Below, one piece after another: positions 49,394 through 59,566 of a stretch of DNA of 64,000 bases. The DNA lies in the NCBI RefSeq assembly GCF_000443165.1, contig NZ_ATJV01000013.1, positions 1 through 64,000 of the forward strand, written 5' to 3'. The notes beneath the pieces were generated by a model, which did not search any database, was not told where the DNA came from, and was given only the letters and a program-made list of their open reading frames with translations. The DNA is from Thauera terpenica 58Eu. Its GTDB lineage: Bacteria; Pseudomonadota; Gammaproteobacteria; Burkholderiales; Rhodocyclaceae. The position numbers were made by a program, and so were the translations under genes. Within the stretch, counting starts at the first letter, position 1; the number at the start of each line of letters is the position of its first letter.

Positions 49394-49396
49394 GGC

Positions 49397-50098
49397 TCAG
49401 GCGCGCCGGGTATGCAGCAGGTAGTTCACATCCGTATCCCGCCCCAGTGAGTACACCCGGCTGAGAGGGTTGTAGCTCAGACCGATGAGTTCATGGGTGT
49501 CCAGTCCCGCATTGCGGCAGTGGCGGCTCAGTTCGGAGGGCTTGATGAACTTGGCGTATTCGTGCGTGCCCCGGGGCAGCATGTTGAGCACGTATTCGGC
49601 GCCGATGATCGCCTGCACGTAGGCTTTGAGGTTGCGGTTCAGGGTCGAGAAGAAGACGTGGCCACCCGGCTTGACCAGGCGGGCGCAAGCAGCGATGGTG
49701 CTCGCCGGGTCGGGCACGTGCTCCAGCATTTCCATGCAGGTCACGACGTCGAAGTGAGCCGGCATTTCCTCAGCCAGATCTTCCGCGCTGATCAGGCGAT
49801 AGTCGACACTGAGTCCGCTCTCGAACAGGTGCAGCCGCGCCACGCTCAGTGCCTTTTCCGACAAGTCTATGCCGGTGACCCTGGCGCCGGCCGACGCCAT
49901 GCTTTCGGCCAGGATGCCGCCGCCGCAGCCGACGTCGAGCACGGTCTTGTCGAGCAGGTCGGCCTTGCCGTTGATCCAGCCCAGGCGTAGGGGGTTGATG
50001 TCGTGCAGGGGTTTGAATTCGGACGCGGGATCCCACCAGCGGTGGGCGAGCTCACTGAATTTTTGCAGCTCGGCGGGGTCGGCGTTGATTGCGCTCAT
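49397..50098 (-). CDS. ubiG: Ubiquinone biosynthesis O-methyltransferase
   Basis: This 233-residue class I SAM methyltransferase starts with [23 protein letters not shown], the UbiG opening (given here in part). The SAM motif [16 protein letters not shown] lies near residue 53, [10 protein letters not shown] near 122 and [14 protein letters not shown] near 143. It performs both O-methylation steps of ubiquinone synthesis. It is downstream of the OmpA-like gene on the same strand, but a strong terminator lies between, so it may have its own promoter. Confidence 0.95.
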   Translation of the reverse strand: MSAINADPAELQKFSELAHRWWDPASEFKPLHDINPLRLGWINGKADLLDKTVLDVGCGGGILAESMASAGARVTGIDLSEKALSVARLHLFESGLSVDYRLISAEDLAEEMPAHFDVVTCMEMLEHVPDPASTIAACARLVKPGGHVFFSTLNRNLKAYVQAIIGAEYVLNMLPRGTHEYAKFIKPSELSRHCRNAGLDTHELIGLSYNPLSRVYSLGRDTDVNYLLHTRRA

Positions 50099-50171
50099 CG
50101 TGTGTTGTCACCGCTTGTTGGATTGAATGCTTCTGCCCAATGGGAGTTCGTGTTTCTAACACGCCCCGCAC

Positions 50172-50204
50172 AAAACAAAAAGCCCTGCCGAGGCAGGGCT
50201 TTTC
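50172..50204 (-). terminator. Rho-independent terminator of the OmpA-like gene
   Basis: AAAAGCCCTGC and GCAGGGCTTTT (50178-50188 and 50193-50203) form an 11-bp stem with loop CGAG on either strand. On the minus strand the stem is followed by T-rich sequence (TTTTTGTTTTG counting the stem end). It lies 20 bases past the stop. Confidence 0.85.
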
Positions 50205-50223
50205 TTGTGCATCAGGCTACCGA

Positions 50224-50934
50224 TTACTTGGAGCCGATGACTTCGACTTCAACGCGGCGATCCGGCTGCAGGCACTCGATCAGAGCCTTGCGGTTCTTCA
50301 CGGTGTTGCAGGTCGTGCCGGTCACGGGCTGCTTCTTGCCCTTGCCTTCGGTGTAGACACGGTTGGCTTCGACGCCCTTCGACACCAGATAGGTCTTCAC
50401 GGCGGCGGCGCGACGCTCGGACAGCTTCTGGTTGTAGGCATCGGAACCGATGCGGTCAGTGTGACCAACGGCCAGGATCACTTCCAGCTTCAGTTGCTTG
50501 GACTTGACGGCCAGCTCGTCGAGCTTGGCGCGGCCTTCTGCCTTCAGCGTCGCCTTGTCGAAGTCGAACAGGGTGTCGGCGGCCAGCTTGATCTTGTCGG
50601 CGCTGGGCTTCGGTGCGGGGGCGGGAGCCGGCTTGGCAGCGGCAACCGGGGCTACGCACTTGTCCTTGGCGACGATGTCGGCGTCACACTCGCAGCCTGC
50701 CGGGAACTGACCGGCCATGGCGGTCGAGGCGGCAGCCGGCGACCAGTAACCCGTGCGCCAGCACAGGCCAGCACCACTACGGGCAACAACGTTGCGGGCA
50801 TCGATGACGTAAGGGATCTCGCCCTTGCCGTCGACAACGACGTCCTTGACCTGAGCATAGGCACCGGGGGCGGACAAGCCGATCGATGCGATTGCAGCCA
50901 GCACGAAGATCTGTTTCTTGGTTTCTTTGATCAT
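50224..50934 (-). CDS. OmpA-family outer membrane protein
   Basis: This 236-residue protein has a signal peptide (MIKETKKQIFVLAAIASIG, cleavage after GAYA) and a short N-terminal region with three cysteines. A Pro/Ala linker follows (AAAKPAPAPAPKPSADK), then a C-terminal OmpA peptidoglycan-binding domain (TLFDFDKATLKAEGRAKLDELA, VGHTDRIGSDAYNQKLSERRA, PDRRVEVEV). There is no 8-strand barrel, so it is probably anchored in the periplasm or outer membrane. ATG 50934 has AGAGGAAACC before it. An extra Cys pair (TTCNTVKNRKALIECL) lies inside the OmpA domain, as in many beta-proteobacterial relatives. Confidence 0.9.
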   Translation of the reverse strand: MIKETKKQIFVLAAIASIGLSAPGAYAQVKDVVVDGKGEIPYVIDARNVVARSGAGLCWRTGYWSPAAASTAMAGQFPAGCECDADIVAKDKCVAPVAAAKPAPAPAPKPSADKIKLAADTLFDFDKATLKAEGRAKLDELAVKSKQLKLEVILAVGHTDRIGSDAYNQKLSERRAAAVKTYLVSKGVEANRVYTEGKGKKQPVTGTTCNTVKNRKALIECLQPDRRVEVEVIGSK

Positions 50935-51036
50935 GGTTTCCTCTTTGATGGGCGATTCGCCGGAATTACCACTGCAACGGGAAGTGAAAACAGCCGGAAA
51001 GCCGCATTCGTGTCGGGTTTGAACCCTGTATCCAGT

Positions 51037-52356
51037 TCAATTAGCGAACCTAGTGTGCCATACCGATACGATCCTGAGCAATTGTTTGTCGCTTATTTGC
51101 AACAGCGTAAGCCCTTTGTCCACGCGGGGTTCACCGTTTATCCAGACGTGTGTGACGTATTCGCGACCTGCGACATAAACGAGGTGCGAAACCGGATCGA
51201 AACAAGGCTGGGTCAATATGCTGCCGAGGTCGACCGCACACAGGTCGGCGCACTTTCCGGGCAGGAGTGAGCCGATCTGCGCATCGAGCCCGAGCGCCTG
51301 GGCGCCGCCCAGTGTTGCCATGTGCAGGGCGGCATGCGCGGGCAGTGCAGCCGCATCGAGCGTGCGCACCTTGGCCAGCAGGGCGGCGTGGCGCATCTCC
51401 TGGAAGATGTCGATGCGGTTGTTGCTTGCCGCGCCGTCGCTGCCCAGTCCGACACGGATCCCGGCAGCCAGCAGTTCGGTTACTGGCGCCATGCCGCTGC
51501 CGAGCTTCATGTTCGAGCTTGGGCAGTGGGCGACGCTGCAGCCATGATGTGCCAGCAACTCGATATCGGTGTGGTCGAGATGCACGGCATGCACACCGAT
51601 CAGGTTCTCGCCCAGCACGCCGAGCTTTGCCAGCCGTGCAAGCGGACGCATGCCATGTTCGGCGAGCGAGTCACGAATCTCGTTTGCGGTTTCGTGAATA
51701 TGGACATGGATGGGCAGTTCCAGTTCGTCGGCGAGGGCGCGTGCGCGCTGGAAGCTGCTGTCGGACACGGTGTAGGGCGCATGGGGTGCGATCGAGAACG
51801 AAATGCACGGATGATTGCGCCACTGGTCGCGGGCGGCGAGGCCTTTGCGCAGGTAGTCGTCGGCGTCGCTGGCCCATGGGGTGGGAAACTCCATGAGCAC
51901 CATGCCCACCACCGCACGCATCCCGGCGCTGGCAAAAGCCTGCGCTGCAGCCTCTGGATGGAAATACATGTCGTTGCAGGTGGTGACTCCGCCGCGAAGC
52001 ATCTCGGCAGCCGCCAGCAAGGTGCCGTCGCGCACGAACTCGGCGCAAACATGCCGGCTTTCTGCCGGCCAGATCGCCTCCTGCAGCCAGCGCATCAGCG
52101 GCAGGTCGTCCGCGGTGCCGCGGAACAGGTTCATTGCAGCGTGGGCGTGCAGATTGACCAGGCCGGGGATGAGCACGTGTTGCGCCAGTTCGACCAAGGA
52201 CACGGGCTGGTAGCGCGCACGTGCTTCGTCGACCGGCAGGATGGCGAGGATCTTGCCGTGCCTGACCGCGAGTGCATGGTTTTCAAGTGTGACGCCGGCC
52301 GGCTCTACCGGAATGATCCAGCGTGGGCAAATCAGGAGGTCAATCGTTTCGCGCAC
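51037..52356 (-). CDS. mtaD: TRZ/ATZ-family amidohydrolase (5'-methylthioadenosine/S-adenosylhomocysteine deaminase type)
   Basis: This 439-residue metal-dependent deaminase has the zinc ligands in GLVNLHAHAAMN near residue 67, HVHIHETANE near 217 and an Asp in LGSDGAASNN near 302. VTTCNDMYFHPEA lies between. The family deaminates S-adenosylhomocysteine, methylthioadenosine or related purines; the exact substrate is not certain. It is on the same strand as the OmpA-like and ubiG genes, an order seen in related bacteria. It is divergent from the Ser/Thr kinase gene across about 190 bp with no recognised site. Confidence 0.87.
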   Translation of the reverse strand: MRETIDLLICPRWIIPVEPAGVTLENHALAVRHGKILAILPVDEARARYQPVSLVELAQHVLIPGLVNLHAHAAMNLFRGTADDLPLMRWLQEAIWPAESRHVCAEFVRDGTLLAAAEMLRGGVTTCNDMYFHPEAAAQAFASAGMRAVVGMVLMEFPTPWASDADDYLRKGLAARDQWRNHPCISFSIAPHAPYTVSDSSFQRARALADELELPIHVHIHETANEIRDSLAEHGMRPLARLAKLGVLGENLIGVHAVHLDHTDIELLAHHGCSVAHCPSSNMKLGSGMAPVTELLAAGIRVGLGSDGAASNNRIDIFQEMRHAALLAKVRTLDAAALPAHAALHMATLGGAQALGLDAQIGSLLPGKCADLCAVDLGSILTQPCFDPVSHLVYVAGREYVTHVWINGEPRVDKGLTLLQISDKQLLRIVSVWHTRFAN

Positions 52357-52548
52357 GCTGCAGGCTCCCTTGGAAAGGCTGGGGTGCTCCGTGCTGCGGT
52401 GCGCGCTGGTCGCGGGCGCAGCAAGGAGGGAGTTTGTCGGTGTTCAAGCTGGGATTTGTCCTTGCAAGGTTCGCATTTCTGGTTTTCGTGCGCCGCACCG
52501 GGGGCGCGCGTGCCAAGTGACTTCGTGCCACAATCGCGCTCATCAACA

Positions 52549-53952
52549 ATGGCCCGCGCAGATCCCGTGGAGCCCGCCCGAGCCCTCATGAGCCGAATTC
52601 CAGAAACCGTTGGCAAGTATCGCATCCTGCGCGAGGTCGGTCGCGGCGCCACGGCGATCGTCTACCTTGCCGAGAGTCCGGACCATCCCGAGCCGGTCGC
52701 GCTCAAGCACGTCCGCTTCGAAGACCGGGCGACCGACGAAGCGAAATGGAACCGTCGCCTGCTCAAGTTGCTGAAGGCGGAGCAGGCCGTGTCCTCGCGC
52801 CTCAGTCACCCGAACATCATCCGCATCCTGGATGCTTCGGTTGAGCCGACGGAAGCTTATGTGGTGATGGAGTATTTTCCCGGCGGCACGCTGGAGCGCT
52901 ACTGCAGCTTCGAGAAGTTATTGCCGATACACCGCACCATCGGCATCATTTTCAAGTGCTGCATGGCGCTCGATCATGCCTTTCGCCAGGGGGTGGTGCA
53001 TCGCGACATCAAGCCGGCCAACATCCTGGTGGACGATGAGGATAATGTGAAGGTCACGGACTTCGGGCTGGCGTTGAACATCAACAAGCGCGTGGATACC
53101 GACTCGACCTTCATCATGGGCGTGGGTTCGCCCGCCTACATGAGCCCGGAGCAGATCAAGGGCTATCCGCTCAACCAGAAGACCGACTTGTATTCGCTTG
53201 GCGTGCTGCTGTTTCACATGCTGACCGGGCGCTTGCCGTTTCGCGCGAACAATCCGGCGCAACTGGTCTACAAGATCATCAACGCCGACCCGCCGCTGGT
53301 GTCGCAACTCAACCCTGATGTGCCCGAGCAGATGGACGCGGTGATCCGCAAGGCGCTGGAAAAGGATTTGTACTCGCGCTATCACAATGGTGCAGAGTTT
53401 GCCAAGGATCTGGCCGCCGTACGCTACAAGATCCTTGATGAGAATTACGTGGCGCCCGACACCAGCCGTTTTGCGCGCCTGCGCAAGCTTGCGTTCTTCA
53501 CCGAGTTCGAGGACGTGGAGTTGTGGGAGGTGCTGCGCATCTCGTCCTGGCGTCGGGTCGAGCGCCATGTCTGCCTGATGCGCGAGGGCGACGCCGACCA
53601 ACGCTTTGGTGTCGTGCTCGAGGGCAGTGTCGAGTTGTCGATCGAGGGGCGGCGGGTGATGGAGTTGGGGGCTGGCGAGGTTTTTGGCGTTCAGGCCTGG
53701 CTCGATAGTCTTGAGCATCGACACATGATGACGGTGGTTTCGCTCTCTGCGCTGACTTATCTCGAGATCAACCCGGCGGCCCTTGCGCTGGCCAGCGAAG
53801 AAGTGCTGGAGCGTTTCCGCCGCGAGTTGGCGACGATGGTGGTACGCCGCCTCGCACAGACTGCAAGACAGCTGTCCGTGGGTGCTCCCGCCGCGGTGCG
53901 TGGCGACTACACCGCGACCGGGGGGCTGGACCTGCAGTTGCTGGAGCCCTGA
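52549..53952 (+). CDS. Serine/threonine protein kinase with C-terminal cyclic-nucleotide-binding-like domain
   Basis: From ATG 52549 (or 52588) this encodes up to 467 residues. The eukaryotic-type kinase domain spans about 24-290 with all key motifs: GRGATAIVY, VALKH, HRDIKPANIL, TDFGLAL, and SPAYMSPEQI as activation segment and APE equivalent. A linker with KLAFFTEFEDVELWEVL leads into a cupin-like cyclic-nucleotide-binding domain near 310-430 (REGDADQRFGVVLEGSVELS, ELGAGEVFGVQAWL). This suggests ligand-gated phosphorylation in the cytoplasm; no membrane helix is seen. The CNB core lacks a clear phosphate-binding Arg cassette, so it may bind something else. It ends one base before the hemH stop on the other strand. 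Confidence 0.88.
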   Translation: MARADPVEPARALMSRIPETVGKYRILREVGRGATAIVYLAESPDHPEPVALKHVRFEDRATDEAKWNRRLLKLLKAEQAVSSRLSHPNIIRILDASVEPTEAYVVMEYFPGGTLERYCSFEKLLPIHRTIGIIFKCCMALDHAFRQGVVHRDIKPANILVDDEDNVKVTDFGLALNINKRVDTDSTFIMGVGSPAYMSPEQIKGYPLNQKTDLYSLGVLLFHMLTGRLPFRANNPAQLVYKIINADPPLVSQLNPDVPEQMDAVIRKALEKDLYSRYHNGAEFAKDLAAVRYKILDENYVAPDTSRFARLRKLAFFTEFEDVELWEVLRISSWRRVERHVCLMREGDADQRFGVVLEGSVELSIEGRRVMELGAGEVFGVQAWLDSLEHRHMMTVVSLSALTYLEINPAALALASEEVLERFRRELATMVVRRLAQTARQLSVGAPAAVRGDYTATGGLDLQLLEP

Positions 53953-53953
53953 C

Positions 53954-55051
53954 TCAGCTCCTGGCGCCGAGTGCGAGCGCTTGCGCGCGCGCGGCCTTCA
54001 GTTCGGCCTCGTCGGCCTGTGGCCGTGACAGCCAGGCGCCCAAGTGCTCAATGGTGAGCGCAGTCAGACCCTCGACCCAGTCCTGGCGTTCGTTCAGGCA
54101 GGGGATGTAATGGAAGACCTTGCCGCCGTGGTGGAGGAAGGCCTCGCGACACTCCATGGCCATTTCTTCCAGCGTTTCCAGGCAGTCCGCCACAAACCCG
54201 GGGCAGATCACGTCCACCCTGCCTATGCCCTGGGCAGCCAGCTTTTCCAGGGTGGGCTGAGTGTAGGGCTGCAACCATTCGGCCTTGCCAAAGCGCGACT
54301 GGAAGGTCAGCAGTGCGCGTTCGGGCGCGATGCCAAGCGCTGCGACAAGCAGACGAGCGGTCTTGTGACACTCGCAATGATAGGGGTCGCCAAGCTCCAG
54401 GGAGCGCCGCGGCACGCCGTGAAAGCTCATGACCAGGCGATCGGGCTCGCCGTGCAGTGCCCAGTGCTCGCGTACGCTGCTGGCCAGGGCCTGGATGTAG
54501 CCGGGGTTGTCGTGAAAGTTGCGCACGAAGCGCACTTCGGGCTGATTGCGCATCTGCGCGAGGCAGCGTCCCACCTCGTCGGTGACGGTTGCCGTCGTGC
54601 TCGCTGAATACTGTGGGTAGAGGGGCAAGACGAGAATGCGCGTGCAGCCGCGAGCACGCAGGGCTTGCAGGCGGTCGGAGATGGACGGCGCGCCATAGCG
54701 CATCGCAAAGTCCACGTCGATCTCGTCATGACCTGCCTGGAGCAGTTGCTTGGCCAGCAAGGTGGTCAGGCGTTCGGTGTGCACCTTCAGGGGCGAACCC
54801 TCTTCCATCCATACACTGGCGTATTTCTTTGCCGATGCTGCGGGGCGCAGGGTGAGGATGATGCCGTTGAGGATCGGCCACCACAGCAGACGCGGAATCT
54901 CGACCACGCGCGGGTCGGAGAGGAATTGCTTCAGATAGGGGCGCAAGGCGGCAGCGGTGGGGGCGGCCGGCGTGCCCAGATTGACGAGCAGGACTCCGGT
55001 GCGGGGGGCTGTGCCGTGAAGGTAGGGGGGTTCGGGCCAGTAGCGGGCCAT
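53954..55051 (-). CDS. hemH: Ferrochelatase
   Basis: This 365-residue enzyme inserts Fe(II) into protoporphyrin IX, the last step of haem synthesis. Signatures are [14 protein letters not shown] near residue 19, [14 protein letters not shown] near 150 and the catalytic His in MSFHGVPRR near 207. [14 protein letters not shown] lies near 250 and [13 protein letters not shown] near 285. It is followed on the same strand, upstream, by hrcA with a 61-bp gap, a conserved neighbourhood in betaproteobacteria. It converges with the kinase gene. Confidence 0.96.
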   Translation of the reverse strand: MARYWPEPPYLHGTAPRTGVLLVNLGTPAAPTAAALRPYLKQFLSDPRVVEIPRLLWWPILNGIILTLRPAASAKKYASVWMEEGSPLKVHTERLTTLLAKQLLQAGHDEIDVDFAMRYGAPSISDRLQALRARGCTRILVLPLYPQYSASTTATVTDEVGRCLAQMRNQPEVRFVRNFHDNPGYIQALASSVREHWALHGEPDRLVMSFHGVPRRSLELGDPYHCECHKTARLLVAALGIAPERALLTFQSRFGKAEWLQPYTQPTLEKLAAQGIGRVDVICPGFVADCLETLEEMAMECREAFLHHGGKVFHYIPCLNERQDWVEGLTALTIEHLGAWLSRPQADEAELKAARAQALALGARS

Positions 55052-55112
55052 GCTTGTCCTTGTTCTGGTGATGCGTGTGTCTGTTCGGAGGCGGGAGGGC
55101 AGGCTCGCTGGC

Positions 55113-56141
55113 TCAGCTGTTGGGCGACAGCGCGCTGGACAGCAGCCGTGCGGTGATGTCCACGATGGGGATGACGCGGTCGTAGGCCATGCGGGTGGGG
55201 CCTATGACCCCGACCGAGCCGACGACCTGGCCATTGGCTTCATAAGGGGCGGTGATCACGCTGCAGCCATCGAGTTGGGCGAGGCCGGACTCGCCCCCGA
55301 TGAAGATCTGCACGCCGGCGGCCTTGTTCGACAACTCCAGCAGTTGCATCAGGCTGGTGCGCTGCTCGAAGAGTTTGAACAGCTCACGCAGGCGCGTCAT
55401 GTTCGACGACAGGTCTTCGATGTCGAGCAGGTTGATTTCGCCTGAGATGACATAACCCGTGGCGCTTTCCTCGGCGGCTTCGCTTCCCGCATCCACGGTT
55501 GCCGTCATCAGTTCGCTCATGTCGCTGCGCAGCTGGCGCAGTTCGTCCGTGATGCGACGCCGGATGGCGTCAAAGGAAAGACCGGTAAAGTGTTCGTTCA
55601 GGTAGGCCGCGGCGCTGCTGAGTTCGGATGAGTTGTAGGCGCGTCGTGTGATCAGGATGCGGTTCTGGACGTCGCCTGCGGTGGTGACGATGATGAGCAG
55701 GATGCGGTTCTCGGACAGGCTGATGAACTCGAACTGCCGGATGCGGACCGCGTCCTTGCGTGGCGTGACCACGACGCCGGCGAACTGGGTGAGATTCGAC
55801 AGCATGTGCGAGGCCGAGTTGAGCAGGCGTTGCGGCTGGTCGGACTGGAGTTGCCCCTTGAGCTCATGCACGCGTGAGGTGTCCAGGGGCTGAACGGTCA
55901 ACAAGGCGTCGACAAAGAGGCGATAGCCCAGCGCGGTGGGAATGCGGCCGGCGGACGTGTGCGGGCTGGCGATCAGGCCCATTTCCTCCAGATCACTCAT
56001 CACGTTGCGCACGGTCGCCGGCGATAGCTCGAGGCCGGAAAAGCGCGACAGGGCGCGTGAGCCGACCGGCTGCCCGTCCGCGATGTAGCGTTCGATCAGG
56101 GTTTTCAGCAGGATCTGGGAGCGGGCGTCTAGCGAGTTCAT
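55113..56141 (-). CDS. hrcA: Heat-inducible transcription repressor HrcA
   Basis: From ATG 56141 this encodes 342 residues. It begins [20 protein letters not shown] and carries the winged-helix motif [20 protein letters not shown] near residue 40, then [16 protein letters not shown]. The C-terminal dimer/GAF-like part includes [11 protein letters not shown]. HrcA represses chaperone operons at CIRCE elements (inverted repeats with a TTAGCACTC half-site); none was seen in this window, so its targets lie elsewhere. It is divergent from nadK with a 114-bp gap. Confidence 0.94.
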   Translation of the reverse strand: MNSLDARSQILLKTLIERYIADGQPVGSRALSRFSGLELSPATVRNVMSDLEEMGLIASPHTSAGRIPTALGYRLFVDALLTVQPLDTSRVHELKGQLQSDQPQRLLNSASHMLSNLTQFAGVVVTPRKDAVRIRQFEFISLSENRILLIIVTTAGDVQNRILITRRAYNSSELSSAAAYLNEHFTGLSFDAIRRRITDELRQLRSDMSELMTATVDAGSEAAEESATGYVISGEINLLDIEDLSSNMTRLRELFKLFEQRTSLMQLLELSNKAAGVQIFIGGESGLAQLDGCSVITAPYEANGQVVGSVGVIGPTRMAYDRVIPIVDITARLLSSALSPNS

Positions 56142-56255
56142 GTCAGGCGGCGAATATAGCCCGGATTCTATAGGCAAGTTGGCATTTCCTGGGATCATGG
56201 CGGCGTTCTTCGGCAGAAGACAAGGCACTGGCGGGATATGGTTTAATCCTTGGCC

Positions 56256-57140
56256 ATGAGCACGACATTTCACAATATTGCCCTCGTGGGCAAATATCAG
56301 AGCCCTGACGTGGCCGAATCCGTGATGGCGATCGCGCGCTTCCTGCGCGAACGTGGGCTGATGGTATGGATCGAGCAAGGGACGGCGAGTTCCATCGGCG
56401 GCGCAGGCGACTTTCCGGTTTCCAGCTACGAGAACATCGGCAGCGAAGCCGACCTCGCGGTGGTGGTCGGTGGCGATGGCACCATGCTGCATACGGCGCG
56501 GCGCCTGGTTGAATATGGCGTGCCACTGGCCGGCGTCAATCTCGGGCGCGTGGGCTTTCTGACCGATATCGCGCTCAAGGATGCGAACCACTATCTGGGT
56601 GAGATCGTCGATGGGCGCTTCTGTGAGGAGACGCGATTCCTGCTCGATGCCGAGGTGTTGCGCGGCGGCAAGCGTGTATTTCAGACGCTGGCGCTCAACG
56701 ACGTCGTCGTCAACAAGGGAGAGCTCGGTCGGATGATTGAATTCGATCTGTCGATTGATGGCGAGTACGTCTATACCCAGCGCTCAGACGGCATGATCAT
56801 ATCGACCCCGACCGGATCGACCGCGTATGCCATGTCGGCCAATGGGCCGATTCTTCACCCCAGCGTCGGCGGCATTGCATTGGTGCCCTTGTGTCCCCAT
56901 GCGCTCACGGCGCGACCGATCACGCTGCCTGACCATTGCTGCATCGAGATCGAGTTGTTGCCGCCGCAGGATGCGCGCGTCCATTTCGATGGTCAGGCAC
57001 GTTTTGACCTGAGGGCGGGCGACTGTGTGCGCATAATGCGATCGCAGCACGCCTTGCGCCTGCTGCATCCGGAGCGCTACAGTTATTTCGCCATGCTGCG
57101 TGAGAAGCTCCACTGGAGCGCCACGCCGCGGCACAATTGA
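56256..57140 (+). CDS. nadK: NAD kinase
   Basis: This 294-residue enzyme phosphorylates NAD to NADP. It has the GGDGTML motif near residue 72 ([12 protein letters not shown]), [12 protein letters not shown] near 95, [10 protein letters not shown] near 150 and the conserved [20 protein letters not shown] segment (in adjoining parts). The ATG at 56256 begins [14 protein letters not shown]. recN follows 88 bp later, the usual order in this group. Confidence 0.96.
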   Translation: MSTTFHNIALVGKYQSPDVAESVMAIARFLRERGLMVWIEQGTASSIGGAGDFPVSSYENIGSEADLAVVVGGDGTMLHTARRLVEYGVPLAGVNLGRVGFLTDIALKDANHYLGEIVDGRFCEETRFLLDAEVLRGGKRVFQTLALNDVVVNKGELGRMIEFDLSIDGEYVYTQRSDGMIISTPTGSTAYAMSANGPILHPSVGGIALVPLCPHALTARPITLPDHCCIEIELLPPQDARVHFDGQARFDLRAGDCVRIMRSQHALRLLHPERYSYFAMLREKLHWSATPRHN

Positions 57141-57228
57141 GCACGCACACACTTTTGCGGCGAGCCTGCAGCAGGGCGCCCACCGCCGTGCTTGATCGAC
57201 AGTTGCTCCCCATTTTTTGTGACCCACC

Positions 57229-58920
57229 ATGCTGAGAAGCCTTTCCATTCGCGATTTCGTCATCGTCGATCATCTCGATCTCGAATTCGATCGGGGCTTC
57301 GGCGCGCTCACCGGTGAAACCGGAGCAGGCAAATCCATTCTGCTCGGCGCACTGGGGCTGGCGCTGGGTGGGCGCGGCGAGGCCGGCATGGTGAGGCGTG
57401 ACAGAGAACGTGCCGATGTGGTGGCAGAGTTCGATCTGCCCGAACGAGGGGGCTTGCGGGCCTGGCTCGCCGAGCACGATCTTGTGGCGGACGAGGGGAG
57501 CGTGCTGCTGCGGCGCACGATCGACGCCGCTGGGCGTAGCCGTGCGTGGATCAACGGTAGCAGTGTGACGCTTGCCCAGCTGCGAGCGGCGAGTGACTGG
57601 CTCGCCGACATCCATGGTCAGCACGCACACCACGCCTTGCTCAGGCCCGACGCGCAGCGCGCCCTGCTCGATGCCCATGCTGGCGCCCGGGGCCTGGCCG
57701 CCGAGGTGGACACGCTCTATCGTGCCTGGCAGCAGCTTGTCCGGTTGCAGGCTGAGGCCGAGGCCCGATCGGCGAACTCTGCGCGCGAGCGTGAATTGCT
57801 CGGGTGGCAGGTCAGGGAACTCGATGAGCTCGCATTCGATGCCAGCGAGTGGGGTGAGCTCAATGCCGAGCACAGCCGCCTTGCCCATGCCGCGAGCCTG
57901 ATGGAGGGGGCGGACGAAACCCTGGCGGGTCTGGGTGAGGGTGAGCTCGCGGTGTGTGCAATGCTGCGTCACTTCGACTCCCGTGTGGCGGCCTTGACCG
58001 AGATCGACCCCTCCCTGACGGATGTACGCGAGTTGCTCTGCAGCGCTGCGATCCAGGCCGACGAGGCCTTGCACGCCCTGCGCCGCTATCGCGAGCGCCT
58101 GGATCTGGAGCCACAACGCCTCGCCGAGATCGAGAGCCGGATTGCGGCGGTGACCGGTGTGGCGCGCAAATATCGTGTGGTGGTGGACGATCTGCCTGAG
58201 TTGCGTACGCAATCGCAGGCGCGCCTGCACGCTCTGGAGGCGAGTTCGGATCCGGCGCGTCTGGCTGCCGAAGAAGCGCGCGCGCGCAAGGCATTCGAGC
58301 TTGCCGCTGCCCGCTTGTCAGCGCTGCGAAAGCCGGCTGCAGCGGCGCTCTCTGCCGAGATATCGGACGCCATGCAGACCCTGGCGATGGCGGGTGGACG
58401 TTTCGAGGTGGCGCTCGAAGCCTGTGCGCCCGCGGCGACCGGGCTTGAAAGCATCGAGTTCCGCGTTGCAGCCAACCCTGGGCAAGCGCTACGCAGCATG
58501 GCCAAGGTGGCTTCGGGGGGCGAGCTTTCCCGCATCGGGCTGGCAATTCAGGTCATGACCAGCCGAGCATCCGACACCCCGACGCTGATCTTCGATGAGG
58601 TCGATGTCGGTATTGGTGGCCGTGTGGCGGAGATCGTCGGCAAGCTGCTGGCGCGTCTGGGCGAGGACAGGCAGGTGATGTGCGTGACGCACTTGCCGCA
58701 GGTTGCAGCCTGCGCCGATTGGCAGTGGCGGATTGCGAAGCGCGAGCAGGCTGGTGAAACCTTGAGCGAGGTGCGGACGCTGGAGGCGAGCGAGCGCGTC
58801 GAAGAAATCGCGCGCATGCTGGGCGGCGTGAACATCACCCCGACGACGCGTCAGCATGCCGCCGAAATGCTCGGCCGCAAGGCTCCCGGGGAGGTGGCTG
58901 GCCAGGAGGCCAAGGCCTGA
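57229..58920 (+). CDS. recN: DNA repair protein RecN
   Basis: This 563-residue SMC-like ATPase has Walker A GETGAGKSIL near residue 30. A long coiled-coil middle follows, with the signature VASGGELSRIGLAIQV near 425 and Walker B TLIFDEVDVGIGG near 447. THLPQVAACAD follows. RecN helps join DNA ends in double-strand-break repair and is normally part of the SOS response. No clear LexA box was noticed in the 88-bp upstream gap. It converges with fur. Confidence 0.96.
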   Translation: MLRSLSIRDFVIVDHLDLEFDRGFGALTGETGAGKSILLGALGLALGGRGEAGMVRRDRERADVVAEFDLPERGGLRAWLAEHDLVADEGSVLLRRTIDAAGRSRAWINGSSVTLAQLRAASDWLADIHGQHAHHALLRPDAQRALLDAHAGARGLAAEVDTLYRAWQQLVRLQAEAEARSANSARERELLGWQVRELDELAFDASEWGELNAEHSRLAHAASLMEGADETLAGLGEGELAVCAMLRHFDSRVAALTEIDPSLTDVRELLCSAAIQADEALHALRRYRERLDLEPQRLAEIESRIAAVTGVARKYRVVVDDLPELRTQSQARLHALEASSDPARLAAEEARARKAFELAAARLSALRKPAAAALSAEISDAMQTLAMAGGRFEVALEACAPAATGLESIEFRVAANPGQALRSMAKVASGGELSRIGLAIQVMTSRASDTPTLIFDEVDVGIGGRVAEIVGKLLARLGEDRQVMCVTHLPQVAACADWQWRIAKREQAGETLSEVRTLEASERVEEIARMLGGVNITPTTRQHAAEMLGRKAPGEVAGQEAKA

Positions 58921-58984
58921 GGCGTGAGGACGTGCCCGTCGTGCCGGCCGCGCAGCCTTGGGCCCGCTGTCGCGCTACGCTGAG

Positions 58985-59422
58985 TCATTCGTCCGTGCTG
59001 CGATTGGGGCAGTTGTCGCGCGTGCAGTCGGCGTAAAGATAGAGTGCGTGTTCGCGCAGTTTGAATCCGCGCTCCTCGGCGATGGCGTTCTGCCGTTTTT
59101 CGATTTCTGCGTCGAAGAACTCCTCGACCTTGCCACACTGCATGCACACAAGGTGGTCGTGGTGGCCACCCTCGTTGAGTTCGAACACGGCCTTGCCAGA
59201 CTCAAAGTAGTGGCGCTCGAGCAGGCCCGCCTGCTCGAACTGAGTCAGCACCCGATACACGGTGGCCAGGCCGATGTCCATGCCATCGTTCATCAGCGCA
59301 CGGTAAACGTCTTCCGCGGTCAGATGTCTCTGGTCAGAGCTTTGAAAGAGATCGAGAATCTTCAGGCGGGGGTAAGTCGCCTTCAGTCCGATGTTCTTCA
59401 GGTTTTTTGAGTTGTCAAGCAT
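58985..59422 (-). CDS. fur: Ferric uptake regulator
   Basis: This 145-residue repressor has the winged-helix region [26 protein letters not shown] and [17 protein letters not shown]. Metal-site residues follow in [19 protein letters not shown] and a late Cys pair in DCTRDNC. It represses iron-uptake genes with Fe(II). ATG 59422 begins [12 protein letters not shown]. It is divergent from bamE across 144 bp, a very common arrangement in Proteobacteria; a TATATT box lies in this AT-rich gap. Confidence 0.96.
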   Translation of the reverse strand: MLDNSKNLKNIGLKATYPRLKILDLFQSSDQRHLTAEDVYRALMNDGMDIGLATVYRVLTQFEQAGLLERHYFESGKAVFELNEGGHHDHLVCMQCGKVEEFFDAEIEKRQNAIAEERGFKLREHALYLYADCTRDNCPNRSTDE

Positions 59423-59566
59423 GAGTCTTCGCGGAGATGTCCCTGTTGGTGGCCGTGAGAAGCAGGAGCGCGCGACCGGACAGTGCGCCGTGTAAAATCG
59501 CACTATGTTATATTTTTTGACCTTTACTGAGAACCGCGCGCCCCGTGCGCCACAACCTACGCCGAC

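Noticed and set aside
56142-56255. CIRCE operator near hrcA
   Set aside because: The expected TTAGCACTC half-site and its inverse are absent in the hrcA-nadK gap and were not seen elsewhere in the window.
59423-59566. Fur box in the fur-bamE gap
   Set aside because: The gap is AT-rich, but no sequence close to the GATAATGATAATCATTATC consensus is present.
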